A DNA stretch of 64,000 bases from JANQRA01 sp035762545. GTDB taxonomy: Bacteria; Actinomycetota; Acidimicrobiia; Spongiisociales; ZC4RG35. The notes beneath the pieces were generated by a model. It did no database searches, was not told the DNA's origin, and worked only from the letters and a program-made list of their open reading frames with translations. A program made the position numbers and the translations under genes. Where the stretch lies: contig DASTOM010000001.1 of assembly GCA_035762545.1 (NCBI GenBank), positions 1-64,000 on the forward strand, read 5' to 3'. Each line of letters opens with the position of its first letter. The stretch's first letter is position 1. This document shows positions 1-7,823 of the stretch, in pieces.

Positions 1-607
1 CGATTGCGCCCACCACTGCCGAAGCGATATCGGAGTGGGTGCTGGTAATGACCCGAGCAGCGAATGTCGAGGCGTTGAAGCCATGTTCGGCGCCGACGAT
101 GAAGTAGGCGTCAAGGGCACTGGCCGCAGCCTTGTCGGGCCGGATACCAGTCAGCTGGTACAAGAACCCGGACGCCAGGTCCAGGGTCGGGTCCGGGTCA
201 ATCGGCTCATTCCCTTCACCCAGCCGGGCGAAAGCGGCCAAAGCCGATGGAGCAAGGGCAGTGATAGCACGCGCCTGCTCAATTGTAGGAGGCCAGGTTG
301 TGCCCTTCTCGGCGCCCCAGACCGAAATAGCAGTGCGCAACGCATCCATCGCCGCCGTGCCAGGTGGGAGAAGCCGGAGCGTCTCAACCACCTTCTCGGA
401 CAGTGGAGCGCAGGGCAGATGAGCTTCGGCTGGCCACTCCCCGGTCCACAGCAGCTCGGCGACCTGGGCGTAGCTGCCGCCCTCGACGAGCTCGCCGATC
501 GGGTACCCGCGGTACTGGAGTCGTCCTCGCTCGCCATCGACCAGCGCCAAATACGTTTCTCCAGCAACCACGTCCTTCAGTCCGGGCGAGTAGTCACGTT
601 CGTTCAT
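1..607 (-). CDS. Citrate synthase, N-terminal part (cut by window edge)
   Basis: The minus strand from an ATG at 605-607 is open to the window edge and gives about 202 residues. It begins MNERDYSPGLKDVV and contains RLQYRGYPIGELVE, the N-terminal signature of citrate and methylcitrate synthases, and later EHGFNASTFAARV, a helix of the large domain that carries an active-site histidine in this family. The enzyme condenses acetyl-CoA with oxaloacetate in the cytosol. About half of a usual 370-430 residue protein is visible; the catalytic Asp region lies outside. Citrate versus 2-methylcitrate synthase cannot be separated from this part. It reads away from the degraded PadR region, with which it shares a 270-base spacer where I see nothing clear. 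Confidence 0.9.
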   Translation of the reverse strand, partial: MNERDYSPGLKDVVAGETYLALVDGERGRLQYRGYPIGELVEGGSYAQVAELLWTGEWPAEAHLPCAPLSEKVVETLRLLPPGTAAMDALRTAISVWGAEKGTTWPPTIEQARAITALAPSALAAFARLGEGNEPIDPDPTLDLASGFLYQLTGIRPDKAAASALDAYFIVGAEHGFNASTFAARVITSTHSDIASAVVGAI

Positions 608-878
608 CGCCAACTCAGCCTATAAGAATCGCTGCCCGTCCTACAAAGCACCCATTGGCAGCGCTTGCAAGGCGGATCGCGTGAAGCCCACCAATCATTG
701 ACAGCGGGGCCCATACCGAATCCGTAAAAAAGACAAGGATCCCGGAAGTTGGCGCTCGACCCTCGAGCCGATACGAGGTGAGCGATCCCTCCCCGACCTG
801 CCCTACGGACCCCTCATTCGCTCGGCTAGATCGGGCCGACAAACATTCTGCAGTCGAGGCCGAACCCGCCGCTCCCCC

Positions 879-1311
879 AGCCACGGTTTCGCCATCTCCA
901 AACAGTTGGACTCCACAGCCGAGCTCGGGCGGGTGTTCACCGTCCGCCGGCCCCTCGTCTACCGAGCACTCGACCGCCTTGTCGAAGCCGGCTGCCCCAA
1001 GCGGGTCATCCACCGAATCACCCCACCAGGGCGACGACGCCTCCGTCGATGCTCACAGAACCCGTCCAACACGTCCGCGACCTGCGGATCGAGTTCCTCC
1101 TCAAACTCGCCACTCATACGCCGCTCAGGCAACTCGCCCGTCAACCTGATCAGAGACCAGCGAACCGTCCTCGACCCGACGCTCAGCTCACTCGACGAGT
1201 CCCGGTCCGAACCTGACGACCACGTCGAGCTCTGGCGCCGACACAACGCAACAGCCGCAGCCGCCTACCTCGACGACCTTGAAGGCCTCTACACCTCAAG
1301 ACCGGCTTGGG
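879..1311 (+). pseudogene. PadR-family transcriptional regulator, frameshifted remnant
   Basis: Translation gives SHGFAISKQLDSTAELGRV then RPLVYRALDRLVEAG, the winged-helix DNA-binding part of PadR regulators. It continues as RRLRR in one frame, LTEPVQHVRDLRIEFLLKL in a second frame (about 1049-1145), and returns to the first frame with LIRDQRTVLDP and VELWRRHNATAAAAYLDDL, the usual C-terminal helices. One G seems to be missing near 1050 (TGC for TGGC) and one C extra near 1146. The N-terminal strand of the domain is not readable in one frame. An open frame from 906 to 1439 survives but would carry about 31 wrong residues, so I call it a pseudogene; two sequencing errors are the alternative. 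Confidence 0.7.
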
Positions 1312-1531
1312 CGATCCGCGACCTGAGCCGAGCGCGAGCTTGCCTCGCAGGCGGGGTATCCATCACACGAGGAGCCGGTCGGCTCCCAGATTCGACTTCG
1401 CTGACCCATTGGGCCGCATTTGGGCCGCAAGCGGAGTGAGACAGTCCAAAATGACGCGAAACAGTGAGAAGCCATAGTCCCAGGTCAAGAGATGTTTTTG
1501 ACTACCTCCCCAGGCGCCACAAAACTGCCAA

Positions 1532-1576
1532 GACGGTTTTCAAGACCGTCTCCTTAGACCACTCGGACACCCCTCC
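1532..1576 (-). pseudogene. 5' half of a tRNA-Ser(UGA) gene
   Basis: On the minus strand, the sequence starts GGAGGGGTGTCCGAGTGG, a serine tRNA acceptor strand and D-arm, followed by a five-pair anticodon stem CGGTC/CCGTC around the loop TTGAAAA (anticodon TGA). After the anticodon stem the sequence departs from any tRNA: no TTCGA-type T-loop and no CCCCTCC acceptor partner follow. It cannot make a functional tRNA. A full tRNA-Ser(UGA) should exist elsewhere in the genome. Confidence 0.75.
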
Positions 1577-1639
1577 GAGACTGTGCTCTCATTCTCGCGG
1601 GTAAAGGATCAATAGTCTCAACCCACTATGTTGTTTGTT

Positions 1640-1972
1640 ATGAGCACTCCGAACAGAGAGAGTCTCCGCCCCATCGAGCGTCGCGTGCTGGACCTTCACG
1701 AGGAGGGACTCCTCATCGACGACATCGCGGCTCGTTTCAATCGGAGCCCCGGGTCTGTCGAGAGGATCCTGGTCTGGACGGATATCCCTCGGAACGGTGA
1801 GAGTGAAGATCGACACCTACGGCCGATCGAACGTCGCGTCCTCGATATGCGAGCCGACGGAGAGTCACACGCCGAGATCGCTGAGAAGTTCAGGAAGACC
1901 GAGCGCTTCATCCGCCAAGTGGAGGGTCTGGCCCACTTCAAAGAGGGCCTGCGGATTCTCTCAGAGGGCTGA
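1640..1972 (+). CDS. Small protein with a duplicated HTH-like half
   Basis: 110 residues from ATG 1640; an in-frame ATG at 1628 would add four residues. The protein holds two related units: LRPIERRVLDLHEEG...IDDIAARF and LRPIERRVLDMRADG...HAEIAEKF. Each resembles the recognition helices of sigma-70 region 4 or LuxR-type HTH domains (the pattern vLdl...G.s...IA..f). A DNA-binding role is therefore likely, but no family name is assigned. The gene stands alone between the tRNA-Ser remnant and the BON/CBS operon, and no strong Shine-Dalgarno precedes either start. Confidence 0.65.
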   Translation: MSTPNRESLRPIERRVLDLHEEGLLIDDIAARFNRSPGSVERILVWTDIPRNGESEDRHLRPIERRVLDMRADGESHAEIAEKFRKTERFIRQVEGLAHFKEGLRILSEG

Positions 1973-2025
1973 CAACAGTTTCAGCGCGTCTGAGCGCGGG
2001 TAAGACCTCCGGAAGGAGGCTTGCA

Positions 2026-2484
2026 ATGCGGAAATTCTTGACATCGATGGGCCTCGTGTTCATCGGTGGGCTCTTGATGTATCTCATGGATCCCGACCGC
2101 GGTAGATCCCGGCGGGCCCGACTCGCCGACCAGGCTGAGGCGCGATCGAGGGACGTCGTCGACGCGGTGACGACACAGGCCAAGTATCAGGCAGGAGTGG
2201 CCAAGGGGGCTGCGCACGAGATCGCAGACGCCGTCACCCCGGACAGTGACGACTACGACGACGAAGCTCTGCTTCAGAAGGTTCGAAGTGAGGCCGTAGG
2301 GCCTGTCGGTGCTTCAACGATCGAAGTAGACGTCACCGACGGCGTCGTGACGGTGACCGGTTCCCTCGAGGACGAGCGAAGCCGCAAACGCCTGATGAAG
2401 CTGATCGAACGGGTCGATGGCGTCGCCTCCATCGACGACCAACTGGTGAAATCGGGCCAGGGGAGATCGGAGGCGAAAGCATGA
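2026..2484 (+). CDS. BON-domain protein with N-terminal membrane anchor
   Basis: 152 residues. Residues 3-20 (FLTSMGLVFIGGLLMYLM) form one hydrophobic segment ending in a DPDRGRSRRAR basic stretch, as in YtxH-like anchors. Residues about 75-145 match a BON domain: LLQKVRSEAVG, IEVDVTDGVVTVTGSL and a final VDGVASIDDQLV. BON domains bind membranes or phospholipid, or stabilise envelope proteins under stress. GGAAGGAGG sits 7 bases before the ATG. It overlaps the downstream CBS gene by 4 bases (ATGA), so the two are translationally coupled. The specific role is unknown. Confidence 0.8.
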   Translation: MRKFLTSMGLVFIGGLLMYLMDPDRGRSRRARLADQAEARSRDVVDAVTTQAKYQAGVAKGAAHEIADAVTPDSDDYDDEALLQKVRSEAVGPVGASTIEVDVTDGVVTVTGSLEDERSRKRLMKLIERVDGVASIDDQLVKSGQGRSEAKA

Positions 2485-2921
2485 CCACCGTACGAAGCAT
2501 CATGACGCCGTCTCCACAGGTGGTGAGTCCAACCGACTCGATCCAGTACGTCGCCACTCTGTTGCGCGATGGGGACATTGGAGGTGTCATCGTCTGTAAC
2601 GAGGATCGCCATTTGGAGGGCATGGTGACCGATCGGGACATAGCCACGAGGGTGGTGGCCGACGGTCTCGACCCGAGAACGACCACCGCAGGCGAGTTGT
2701 TGGACGACGCTCCGATGATCACTATCGGTGCCGACGATGACGTGAAACAGGCCGTCAGCACGATGAAGGAGCATGCAGTGCGCCGACTTCCCGTGGTCGA
2801 CGGACAGGACCTGGTCGGCATCGTCAGTCAGGCCGACCTCGCCAGGCACGCACCCGAGAGCCTCGTCGGAGAGATGGTGGATGAGATCTCGGCCGCGCCG
2901 GACAACACCGGACGCGGATAG
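2481..2921 (+). CDS. Two-CBS-domain protein
   Basis: 146 residues consisting almost wholly of a CBS pair (Bateman module). The first CBS starts VRSIMTPSPQVVSPTDSI and ends GMVTDRDIATRVV; the second runs from MITIGADDDVKQAVSTM to RRLPVVDGQDLVGIVSQADLA. Such modules sense adenosyl nucleotides. No catalytic domain is attached. It shares the ATGA overlap with the BON gene, a pairing seen in many stress-related loci of Actinobacteria. A 12-bp perfect hairpin follows 20 bases after the stop. Confidence 0.88.
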   Translation: MTTVRSIMTPSPQVVSPTDSIQYVATLLRDGDIGGVIVCNEDRHLEGMVTDRDIATRVVADGLDPRTTTAGELLDDAPMITIGADDDVKQAVSTMKEHAVRRLPVVDGQDLVGIVSQADLARHAPESLVGEMVDEISAAPDNTGRG

Positions 2922-2940
2922 CGAGCCAATCGCAATCGAG

Positions 2941-2970
2941 TGAAAGGGCCCCGTTACGGGGGCCCTTTCA
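2941..2970. terminator. Hairpin terminator between the CBS gene and tRNA-Ser
   Basis: TGAAAGGGCCCC (2941-2952) is perfectly complementary to GGGGCCCTTTCA (2959-2970) around a 6-base loop. The AAA/TTT base pairs at the foot and its place between converging units suit a bidirectional intrinsic terminator, although no long T tract follows. Confidence 0.75.
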
Positions 2971-2997
2971 GTTGGGACACCCGGAGAACTGGACCGG

Positions 2998-3088
2998 CGG
3001 AGGGGGAGGGATTCGAACCCTCGAGGAGGCGTCAGCCCCCTACGGCATTTCGAGTGCCGCGCACTAGACCGAACTATGCGACCCCTCC
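2998..3088 (-). tRNA. tRNA-Ser (anticodon CGA)
   Basis: Class II serine tRNA on the minus strand. The acceptor GGAGGGG (5' end at 3088) pairs with CCCCTCC, the anticodon stem CGGCA/TGCCG holds CTCGAAA, the variable arm is long, and the T-arm GAGGGTTCGAATCCCTC is intact. CCA is not encoded. It decodes UCG. Confidence 0.95.
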
Positions 3089-3150
3089 AAGATTCACTTG
3101 CATCGGCGGCTGATCGCATCAGCCGGCAGTTTCTGAAGGAAAACTGCAAA

Positions 3151-3173
3151 GGTGACGGATGTCATCCGTCACC
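3151..3173 (-). terminator. Hairpin after tRNA-Ser(GGA)
   Basis: GGTGACGGAT and ATCCGTCACC form a perfect 10-bp stem with a 3-base loop. In the direction of tRNA-Ser(GGA) transcription it lies 3 bases past the tRNA and is followed by TTTGCAGTTTT, so an intrinsic terminator is plausible. Confidence 0.6.
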
Positions 3174-3176
3174 TCG

Positions 3177-3267
3177 CGGAGGGAGAGGGATTTGAACCCT
3201 CGAGGGGGCGCAAACCCCCAACGGCATTTCCAGTGCCGCGCACTAGGCCAGACTATGCGATCCCTCC
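3177..3267 (-). tRNA. tRNA-Ser (anticodon GGA)
   Basis: Class II serine tRNA on the minus strand. The acceptor GGAGGGA (5' end 3267) pairs with TCCCTCC, the anticodon loop is CTGGAAA, a long variable arm GGGGGTTTGCGCCCCC follows, and the T-arm GAGGGTTCAAATCCCTC is intact. CCA is not encoded. It decodes UCC and UCU. It lies close to tRNA-Ser(CGA) and near tadA and the SRP RNA, a grouping common in Gram-positive bacteria. Confidence 0.95.
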
Positions 3268-3333
3268 GGGAAGCCTGTTGGAACAACAGGTGCCGTCACG
3301 ACCAGACGGAGAAGTAGAGGATAATGCCGGGCC

Positions 3334-3801
3334 GTGACTGAGCCCATTTCGTACGACGCCCCCATGCGCACCGCGCTGGAGCTCGCCGCCGAGGCGGCGG
3401 CTCATGGAGATGTCCCCGTCGGGGCAGTGTTGCTGGATGCTTCGTTCGAGGTGGTCGCCGGGAACCGCAACCGTCGTGAAGAGTTGAAGGATCCGACCGC
3501 ACATGCCGAGATGCTGGTCATGTCGGCCCGGGCGAGGGAGCTAGGGGACTGGCGTCTCCTCGACCACACCCTCGTCGTGACTCTCGAACCTTGTGCCATG
3601 TGTGCCGGCGCGTCCGTACTCGCTCGCCTCGAACGGGTCGTCTACGGGTCCGCCGACCTCAAAGCCGGGGCGGCATGGTCCTTGTACAACATCCCACAGG
3701 ACCGACGTCTCAACCATCGTGTCGAGCTCACAGAGGGTGTCCTCGCTGACGAGAGTCGCCGGTTGCTGGAAGATTTCTTCCGCACTGCGCGCAAGGGTTG
3801 A
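3334..3801 (+). CDS. tadA: tRNA-specific adenosine deaminase TadA
   Basis: 155 residues, GTG start. TadA deaminates adenosine 34 of tRNA-Arg(ACG) to inosine. The zinc site is complete: H57-A-E59 (TAHAEM, with Glu as proton shuttle) and P86-C-A-M-C90. The core GDVPVGAVLLDA and the C-terminal LLEDFFRTAR helix are also present. Length matches the family. Adjacent genes are tRNA-Ser(GGA) on the other strand and a hypothetical gene 42 bases downstream. Confidence 0.95.
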   Translation: MTEPISYDAPMRTALELAAEAAAHGDVPVGAVLLDASFEVVAGNRNRREELKDPTAHAEMLVMSARARELGDWRLLDHTLVVTLEPCAMCAGASVLARLERVVYGSADLKAGAAWSLYNIPQDRRLNHRVELTEGVLADESRRLLEDFFRTARKG

Positions 3802-3843
3802 ACCGTTTCCAATAAACCAGTTCGGGGTACCTGTTCGGCGGCG

Positions 3844-4365
3844 ATGAGCAACTCAGCCGCACTCGAGTTCTCAGAACGTCGTGGGTTCACGCTCATCGGC
3901 GGCCATCCCGCAAGCGTCGGTCCTGTCGCCGTGAGAGCAGACGGGAGCCGAGAGAGTTTCGAGGCCGTGTTGGCTGCAGCGGGCCAGGCCATGAACCGGA
4001 ACTGCGGGATGGTCGTCCTGAGCGTGTTCCCCGATTCATGGCCCACGTTCGACTCGATCGACGCGCGGTCCCAGAGCTACCTGAATCGAGTCCTGAACGA
4101 CCACCACGTGGCGCTGTTGTCGAACTGTCCCGGGGATCTCGCCGACCTCGTCGACCTGGCGATGGAGGTCGAAGCCTCTCTTCTGGTCTTGAACGTGAGC
4201 GAGTCGGCTCAGATGGCGTCATGCGCCGAGTTGACATCTGCTCTGATCCAAGCTCCGTTCGACCTCTTCCTACTCTCGACTCACGACGAAGGGGTCGGGG
4301 ACACCTACTCCATGATCTCCTCGGCGACGAGCATCGCCGGGTCGAGCGTGCGATCCCACGCCTGA
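3844..4365 (+). CDS. Hypothetical alpha/beta protein
   Basis: 173 residues. Alternating hydrophobic strands and helices (GMVVLSVFPDSW, SYLNRVLNDHHVALLSN, EASLLVLNV, PFDLFLLSTHDE) suggest a cytosolic alpha/beta fold, perhaps like universal stress proteins, but no ATP-binding G-x2-G-x9-G motif is seen. I do not recognise a family. The last 61 bases overlap the 3' end of the converging MFS gene, so an earlier true stop or a purely conserved overlap cannot be told apart. No clear ribosome binding site precedes the ATG. Confidence 0.55.
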   Translation: MSNSAALEFSERRGFTLIGGHPASVGPVAVRADGSRESFEAVLAAAGQAMNRNCGMVVLSVFPDSWPTFDSIDARSQSYLNRVLNDHHVALLSNCPGDLADLVDLAMEVEASLLVLNVSESAQMASCAELTSALIQAPFDLFLLSTHDEGVGDTYSMISSATSIAGSSVRSHA

Positions 4366-5480
4366 TAGACGAGCGCGCCGACGATCAGCACGGCACCCGT
4401 GGCCGAGAAGGCGAGCAGGTAGCTGAAGCCGTCGATCAAGAATCCGACTGAAGGGGCCCCGGCGAGCAGAGCCACATCGAAGAGTGCGGTGAATGTCGCC
4501 ATTGCCGAACCACGTTCGTTGACCCGAGCACGATTGACGACCTCGCTCGAGAGCAACGGGAAAGCCGCGCCATGGGCCGTCGCCATGACCACCGAGGCCA
4601 CGAGCAGCACCGGCACAGACTGGGCGATGGCCATGAATCCCAGACCGACCCCGAATCCGGCGATGGATGCGGTCAATAGCGGTCGATGTCTGACCCTGTC
4701 GTAGAAGCGGCCGCCGAGGATCCTCGTGGTGGCAGCGACGAGGCCGTAGACCCCGAAGAAGAGCCCGGTGGTACCGACCTGGCGGTCCTCGACGAAGGTC
4801 CTGGTGAAGGTGAACATCGCCTCCATCCCGATGGCGAACAGGAGAGTGATGAACCACAGCGGTAACAGCGTGCGCTGGGCGAAGGCAGCCCAGAAAGACC
4901 TTCTCGGCTGACGTCCCCGAACCGGCAGGACCGGGAGGGTCCACACGACGAACCAGGAGAGCAGTGAAGTGGCCGCGGCTGCCAGGAAAAGGCCCGAGAA
5001 TCCGGTCGCCTCGATCAAGACGTCGCCTGCATACCCACCGACGGCGATGGGGATCAGACCGGAGAGACCGAAGATCGCCAGCCCCTGAGTCCGTCGCTCC
5101 ATGGGGATGGAGTCGGCCCCGTAGGTGAGGATCGTGGTGAACAGGGCGAGCTGCATCGTCCTCTGGAACAAGAACAGTCCCCACAAGAGCGGTCCCCAGA
5201 CCGAGGTGAAGGAGAGGGCAAACAACACGATGACGTTGCCCGCCGCTGCAACCAGGATGACCGTCCGACGATGGGTGAGGTCGAGAATCCGGCCCAAAAG
5301 AGGCCGGAACAGCAACGACACGAGAGCACACGCCGAGTAGAGCAACCCGATCCGACCCTCGGTGGCGCCCAGCTCGCTGAAGTAACCCGGGGCGTGGATC
5401 AGCAGCGAAAACGACAGCTCCTGAAACAGAGCGGCCACGAACAGCCGTGGAAAGTTGGGGCCGAACCGGTTGACCGCCAT
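4305..5480 (-). CDS. Major facilitator superfamily transporter
   Basis: 391 residues from ATG 5480 (a TTG at 5492 is also in frame). About 12 hydrophobic helices are visible, starting FPRLFVAALFQELSFSLLIH. The loop between helices 2 and 3 reads GRILDLTHRRTV, close to the MFS motif A G-x3-D-R-x-G-R-R. A central basic loop (RGRQPRR) separates the two six-helix halves. It is likely an exporter or sugar-type proton antiporter; the substrate is unknown. It converges on and overlaps the hypothetical gene ending at 4365. Confidence 0.85.
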   Translation of the reverse strand: MAVNRFGPNFPRLFVAALFQELSFSLLIHAPGYFSELGATEGRIGLLYSACALVSLLFRPLLGRILDLTHRRTVILVAAAGNVIVLFALSFTSVWGPLLWGLFLFQRTMQLALFTTILTYGADSIPMERRTQGLAIFGLSGLIPIAVGGYAGDVLIEATGFSGLFLAAAATSLLSWFVVWTLPVLPVRGRQPRRSFWAAFAQRTLLPLWFITLLFAIGMEAMFTFTRTFVEDRQVGTTGLFFGVYGLVAATTRILGGRFYDRVRHRPLLTASIAGFGVGLGFMAIAQSVPVLLVASVVMATAHGAAFPLLSSEVVNRARVNERGSAMATFTALFDVALLAGAPSVGFLIDGFSYLLAFSATGAVLIVGALVYQAWDRTLDPAMLVAEEIME

Positions 5481-5544
5481 GCGACAGGTCAAGGTAACAC
5501 CGGCCCGGGATCGCCCTAAACCCGCCGCGACGCCTAGCCTCGAC

Positions 5545-5831
5545 GGTGATCGTGTAGGCGGGGCGCTAGGGGTGCCCTGTACCCGAAACCCTCTTCATGC
5601 GGGGCTCAACTCCCCGCCCGAGGGCCACGAGGCGTCGGGGCATCTCGCCCTGAGTCCGGAACCGGGGCGATGACGATCGGGTCCTGCGCGGCGGGGCGCC
5701 ACGAACCGGGTCAGGTCCGGAAGGAAGCAGCCCTAAGTGGATGGCTCCGGGTGCTGCAGGGTCGCCTGGTCCGAGCCAACGGCCGTCCTCGACGACGCCC
5801 ACCGTGACTCGAAGGCGGGGTCACGATCAAC
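5545..5831 (+). ncRNA. ffs: Large signal recognition particle RNA with Alu domain
   Basis: The universal SRP core GGTCAGGTCCGGAAGGAAGC lies at about 5709-5728, with the partner strand CCGGGTGCTGCAGGGT near 5747. Upstream, GTGTAGGCGGGGCGC and GGGGTGCCCTGTACCCG match the Alu-domain half found in Bacillus scRNA and other large bacterial SRP RNAs. The ends close: TGATCGTG (5547-5554) is perfectly complementary to CACGATCA (5822-5829), which sets the limits of the RNA at about 285 nt. It works with Ffh and FtsY in co-translational membrane targeting. Exact ends are inferred from the helix. Confidence 0.9.
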
Positions 5832-5867
5832 CGGGACGACGTTGCCACAGCGATACTGACCCAAACC

Positions 5868-6530
5868 TCAAGCCGCCTCGGGCTCCCGGGCGTCGGCGAC
5901 CGGGGGCTTGCGGAGACGAACTCCGTATACGAAGCCGAAGAGACCTGAACGCCACACTGCTTCGAGGATCAGGTCCCCTTCGGCGTACAACTCCTCAGGT
6001 GGTGGGAGCGAGTCCAACGACCTGTGCAGGTACCAGTACTCCCCCGGAGCACGGGCGAAGATCAAACCCACCAGCGGCAGCAGGATCGCCGTCCCTATCC
6101 AGTGGATGATCCGCAGTATCGGGTTGATCGGACGCCCGAGGTCGACCACCACCGCGACCGCCCCCGGTTTCAGGACACGGTGGATCTCATCGAGGGTTTT
6201 GTCGACCGAGGTCAGGTTGCGGAAGACGAATCCGCTGAAGACACCGTCGACCGATTCGTCGCGGAGGGGGAGACTCTCACCGACCCCGGCTGCCGTCGCC
6301 GCTACGGGGCTGAGGGCCAGCATCTCGACCACGGGATCGATCCCGATGACGGTCCTGCCCTCGAAGTCGGTGTCACCGGTGCCACAACCCAGGTCGAGGA
6401 CCGTCCCCCGATCGAGCATGCGGACACCGGCACGCCGCCAATTCTTCTCCTGGCCAAACGAGAGGATCCGATTGATGCGGTCGTATCTCCTGGCGATCCG
6501 GGCGAATATCGGATCGGAGCGCTTGCTCAC
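5868..6530 (-). CDS. UbiE/MenG-type methyltransferase (menaquinone biosynthesis)
   Basis: 220 residues from a GTG at 6530 that overlaps the serS stop (GTGA). The N-terminus SKRSDPIFARIARRYDRINRI followed by LSFGQEKNWRR is the COQ5/UbiE signature, and VLDLGCGTGD is SAM motif I. LPLRDESVDGVFSGFVFRNL and EIHRVLKPGAVAVVVDLGRP complete the fold. The likely reaction is C-methylation of demethylmenaquinone. The segment between motif I and DPVVEML is shorter than usual, so another quinone-like substrate is possible. Coupled translation with serS is probably incidental. Confidence 0.82.
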   Translation of the reverse strand: MSKRSDPIFARIARRYDRINRILSFGQEKNWRRAGVRMLDRGTVLDLGCGTGDTDFEGRTVIGIDPVVEMLALSPVAATAAGVGESLPLRDESVDGVFSGFVFRNLTSVDKTLDEIHRVLKPGAVAVVVDLGRPINPILRIIHWIGTAILLPLVGLIFARAPGEYWYLHRSLDSLPPPEELYAEGDLILEAVWRSGLFGFVYGVRLRKPPVADAREPEAA

Positions 6531-7774
6531 GGCTCGATCAGATCGAAACCCGTGTACTTCCGCAGGGCTTCCGGAATGACGACAGACCCGTCGGGTTGCT
6601 GGTGGTTCTCGAGGATGGCGAGGATGGTCCTGCCCACGGCACAGGCAGTGCCGTTGAGGGTGTGGACCAGGGTGTTTCCTCCCTCGTCTCGATATCGCAC
6701 CTTGAGTCGGCGTGCCTGGTAGTCCGTCGTGTTCGAGCACGACGTGACTTCCCGGTAGGCCTGCTCACCGGGGAACCACGCTTCGATGTCGAACTTCTTG
6801 GCGGCACTGGCACCGAGATCGCCGGCTGCCACGTTCACCACCCGATACGGGACCTCGAGCTGTTGGACCAGTGATTCCTCGACCGCAAGCAGACGCTCGT
6901 GCTCGGCCGTCGATTCACCCGGAGTCGTGAAGACGAACATCTCCACCTTGTCGAACTGGTGTACCCGGAATATGCCTGACGTGTCCTTGCCGTACGTTCC
7001 CGCCTCTCTGCGAAAGCAGGTCGAGAACCCGGCATAGCGAAGTGGCAGGTCGTCAGGATCGAGGATCTCGTCACCGTGATACGCGGCGAGGGGGACCTCG
7101 CTGGTCCCAACCAGGAAAAGCTCGTCACGTTCGATCTCATAGACCTGCTCCCGGGCCTCGGGAAAGAACCCGGTCCCTTCGAGGGCGTGCTCTCTGACCA
7201 GGACAGGCGGGATCATCGGGGTGAACCCGGCCTCGACGAGGTTGTCCATCGCCCAACGCACCAGCGACAGCTCGAGAAGCGCCCCCTTGCCTTTGAGATA
7301 CCCGAAGCGGCTTCCCGAAACCTTGGCCGCCCGCTCGGTGTCGATTATGTCGAGAGAGGCGCCCAACGTGGCGTGGTCCGATCCCTCGCTCGAGGCGTCC
7401 CCGTATCGCTTGATCTCCAGATTGTCCTCGTCGGTGTAGCCGTCGGCAGCCGTCGGATCGACGAGGTTGGGAACTTCGAGCCAGGCGGTCCCGAACTCCT
7501 CGGCGAGTTGGTCCGCCGTGGCAGTGGCCTCCTTTACCGACGCGGCGAGGTCGGATACCTCGGCGATAGCGCGCTGTTTCGCCTCACCCTCGAGATTCGC
7601 GATCTCCTTGCCTGCGTCCTTCTGGCGGGCCCGCAACAGCTCCGCCTCCTGAAGGGTGGCCCGATAGTGCGACTCCAGGGCCACCAGTGCGTCGAGATCC
7701 AGAGATGAACCACGTCGTCGTAGAGATTCGGCGACGGTCTCGGGGCTGTCTCGCAGGATTCTCGGGTCGAGCAT
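6527..7774 (-). CDS. serS: Seryl-tRNA synthetase
   Basis: 415 residues, normal for class II SerRS. The N-terminal coiled-coil arm (about residues 30-100) binds the long variable arm of tRNA-Ser. Motif 2 is seen in CFRREAGTYGKDTSGIFRVH, and motif 3 in NGTACAVGRTILAILENHQ. ATG start MLDPRILRDSPETVAESL is the usual beginning. It charges the two nearby tRNA-Ser species, and the gene lies next to the SRP RNA as in several Gram-positive genomes. Confidence 0.97.
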   Translation of the reverse strand: MLDPRILRDSPETVAESLRRRGSSLDLDALVALESHYRATLQEAELLRARQKDAGKEIANLEGEAKQRAIAEVSDLAASVKEATATADQLAEEFGTAWLEVPNLVDPTAADGYTDEDNLEIKRYGDASSEGSDHATLGASLDIIDTERAAKVSGSRFGYLKGKGALLELSLVRWAMDNLVEAGFTPMIPPVLVREHALEGTGFFPEAREQVYEIERDELFLVGTSEVPLAAYHGDEILDPDDLPLRYAGFSTCFRREAGTYGKDTSGIFRVHQFDKVEMFVFTTPGESTAEHERLLAVEESLVQQLEVPYRVVNVAAGDLGASAAKKFDIEAWFPGEQAYREVTSCSNTTDYQARRLKVRYRDEGGNTLVHTLNGTACAVGRTILAILENHQQPDGSVVIPEALRKYTGFDLIEP

Positions 7775-7823
7775 GGGATGCTGGATGCTACCGGTGACCC
7801 GGGAAATGGCCCATCCGGGGGTC

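Noticed and set aside
3152..3337. Open frame giving EGEGFEPSRGRKP
   Set aside because: It is antisense to tRNA-Ser(GGA). The GFEPS-type start is the usual false protein read from the T-arm of a tRNA.
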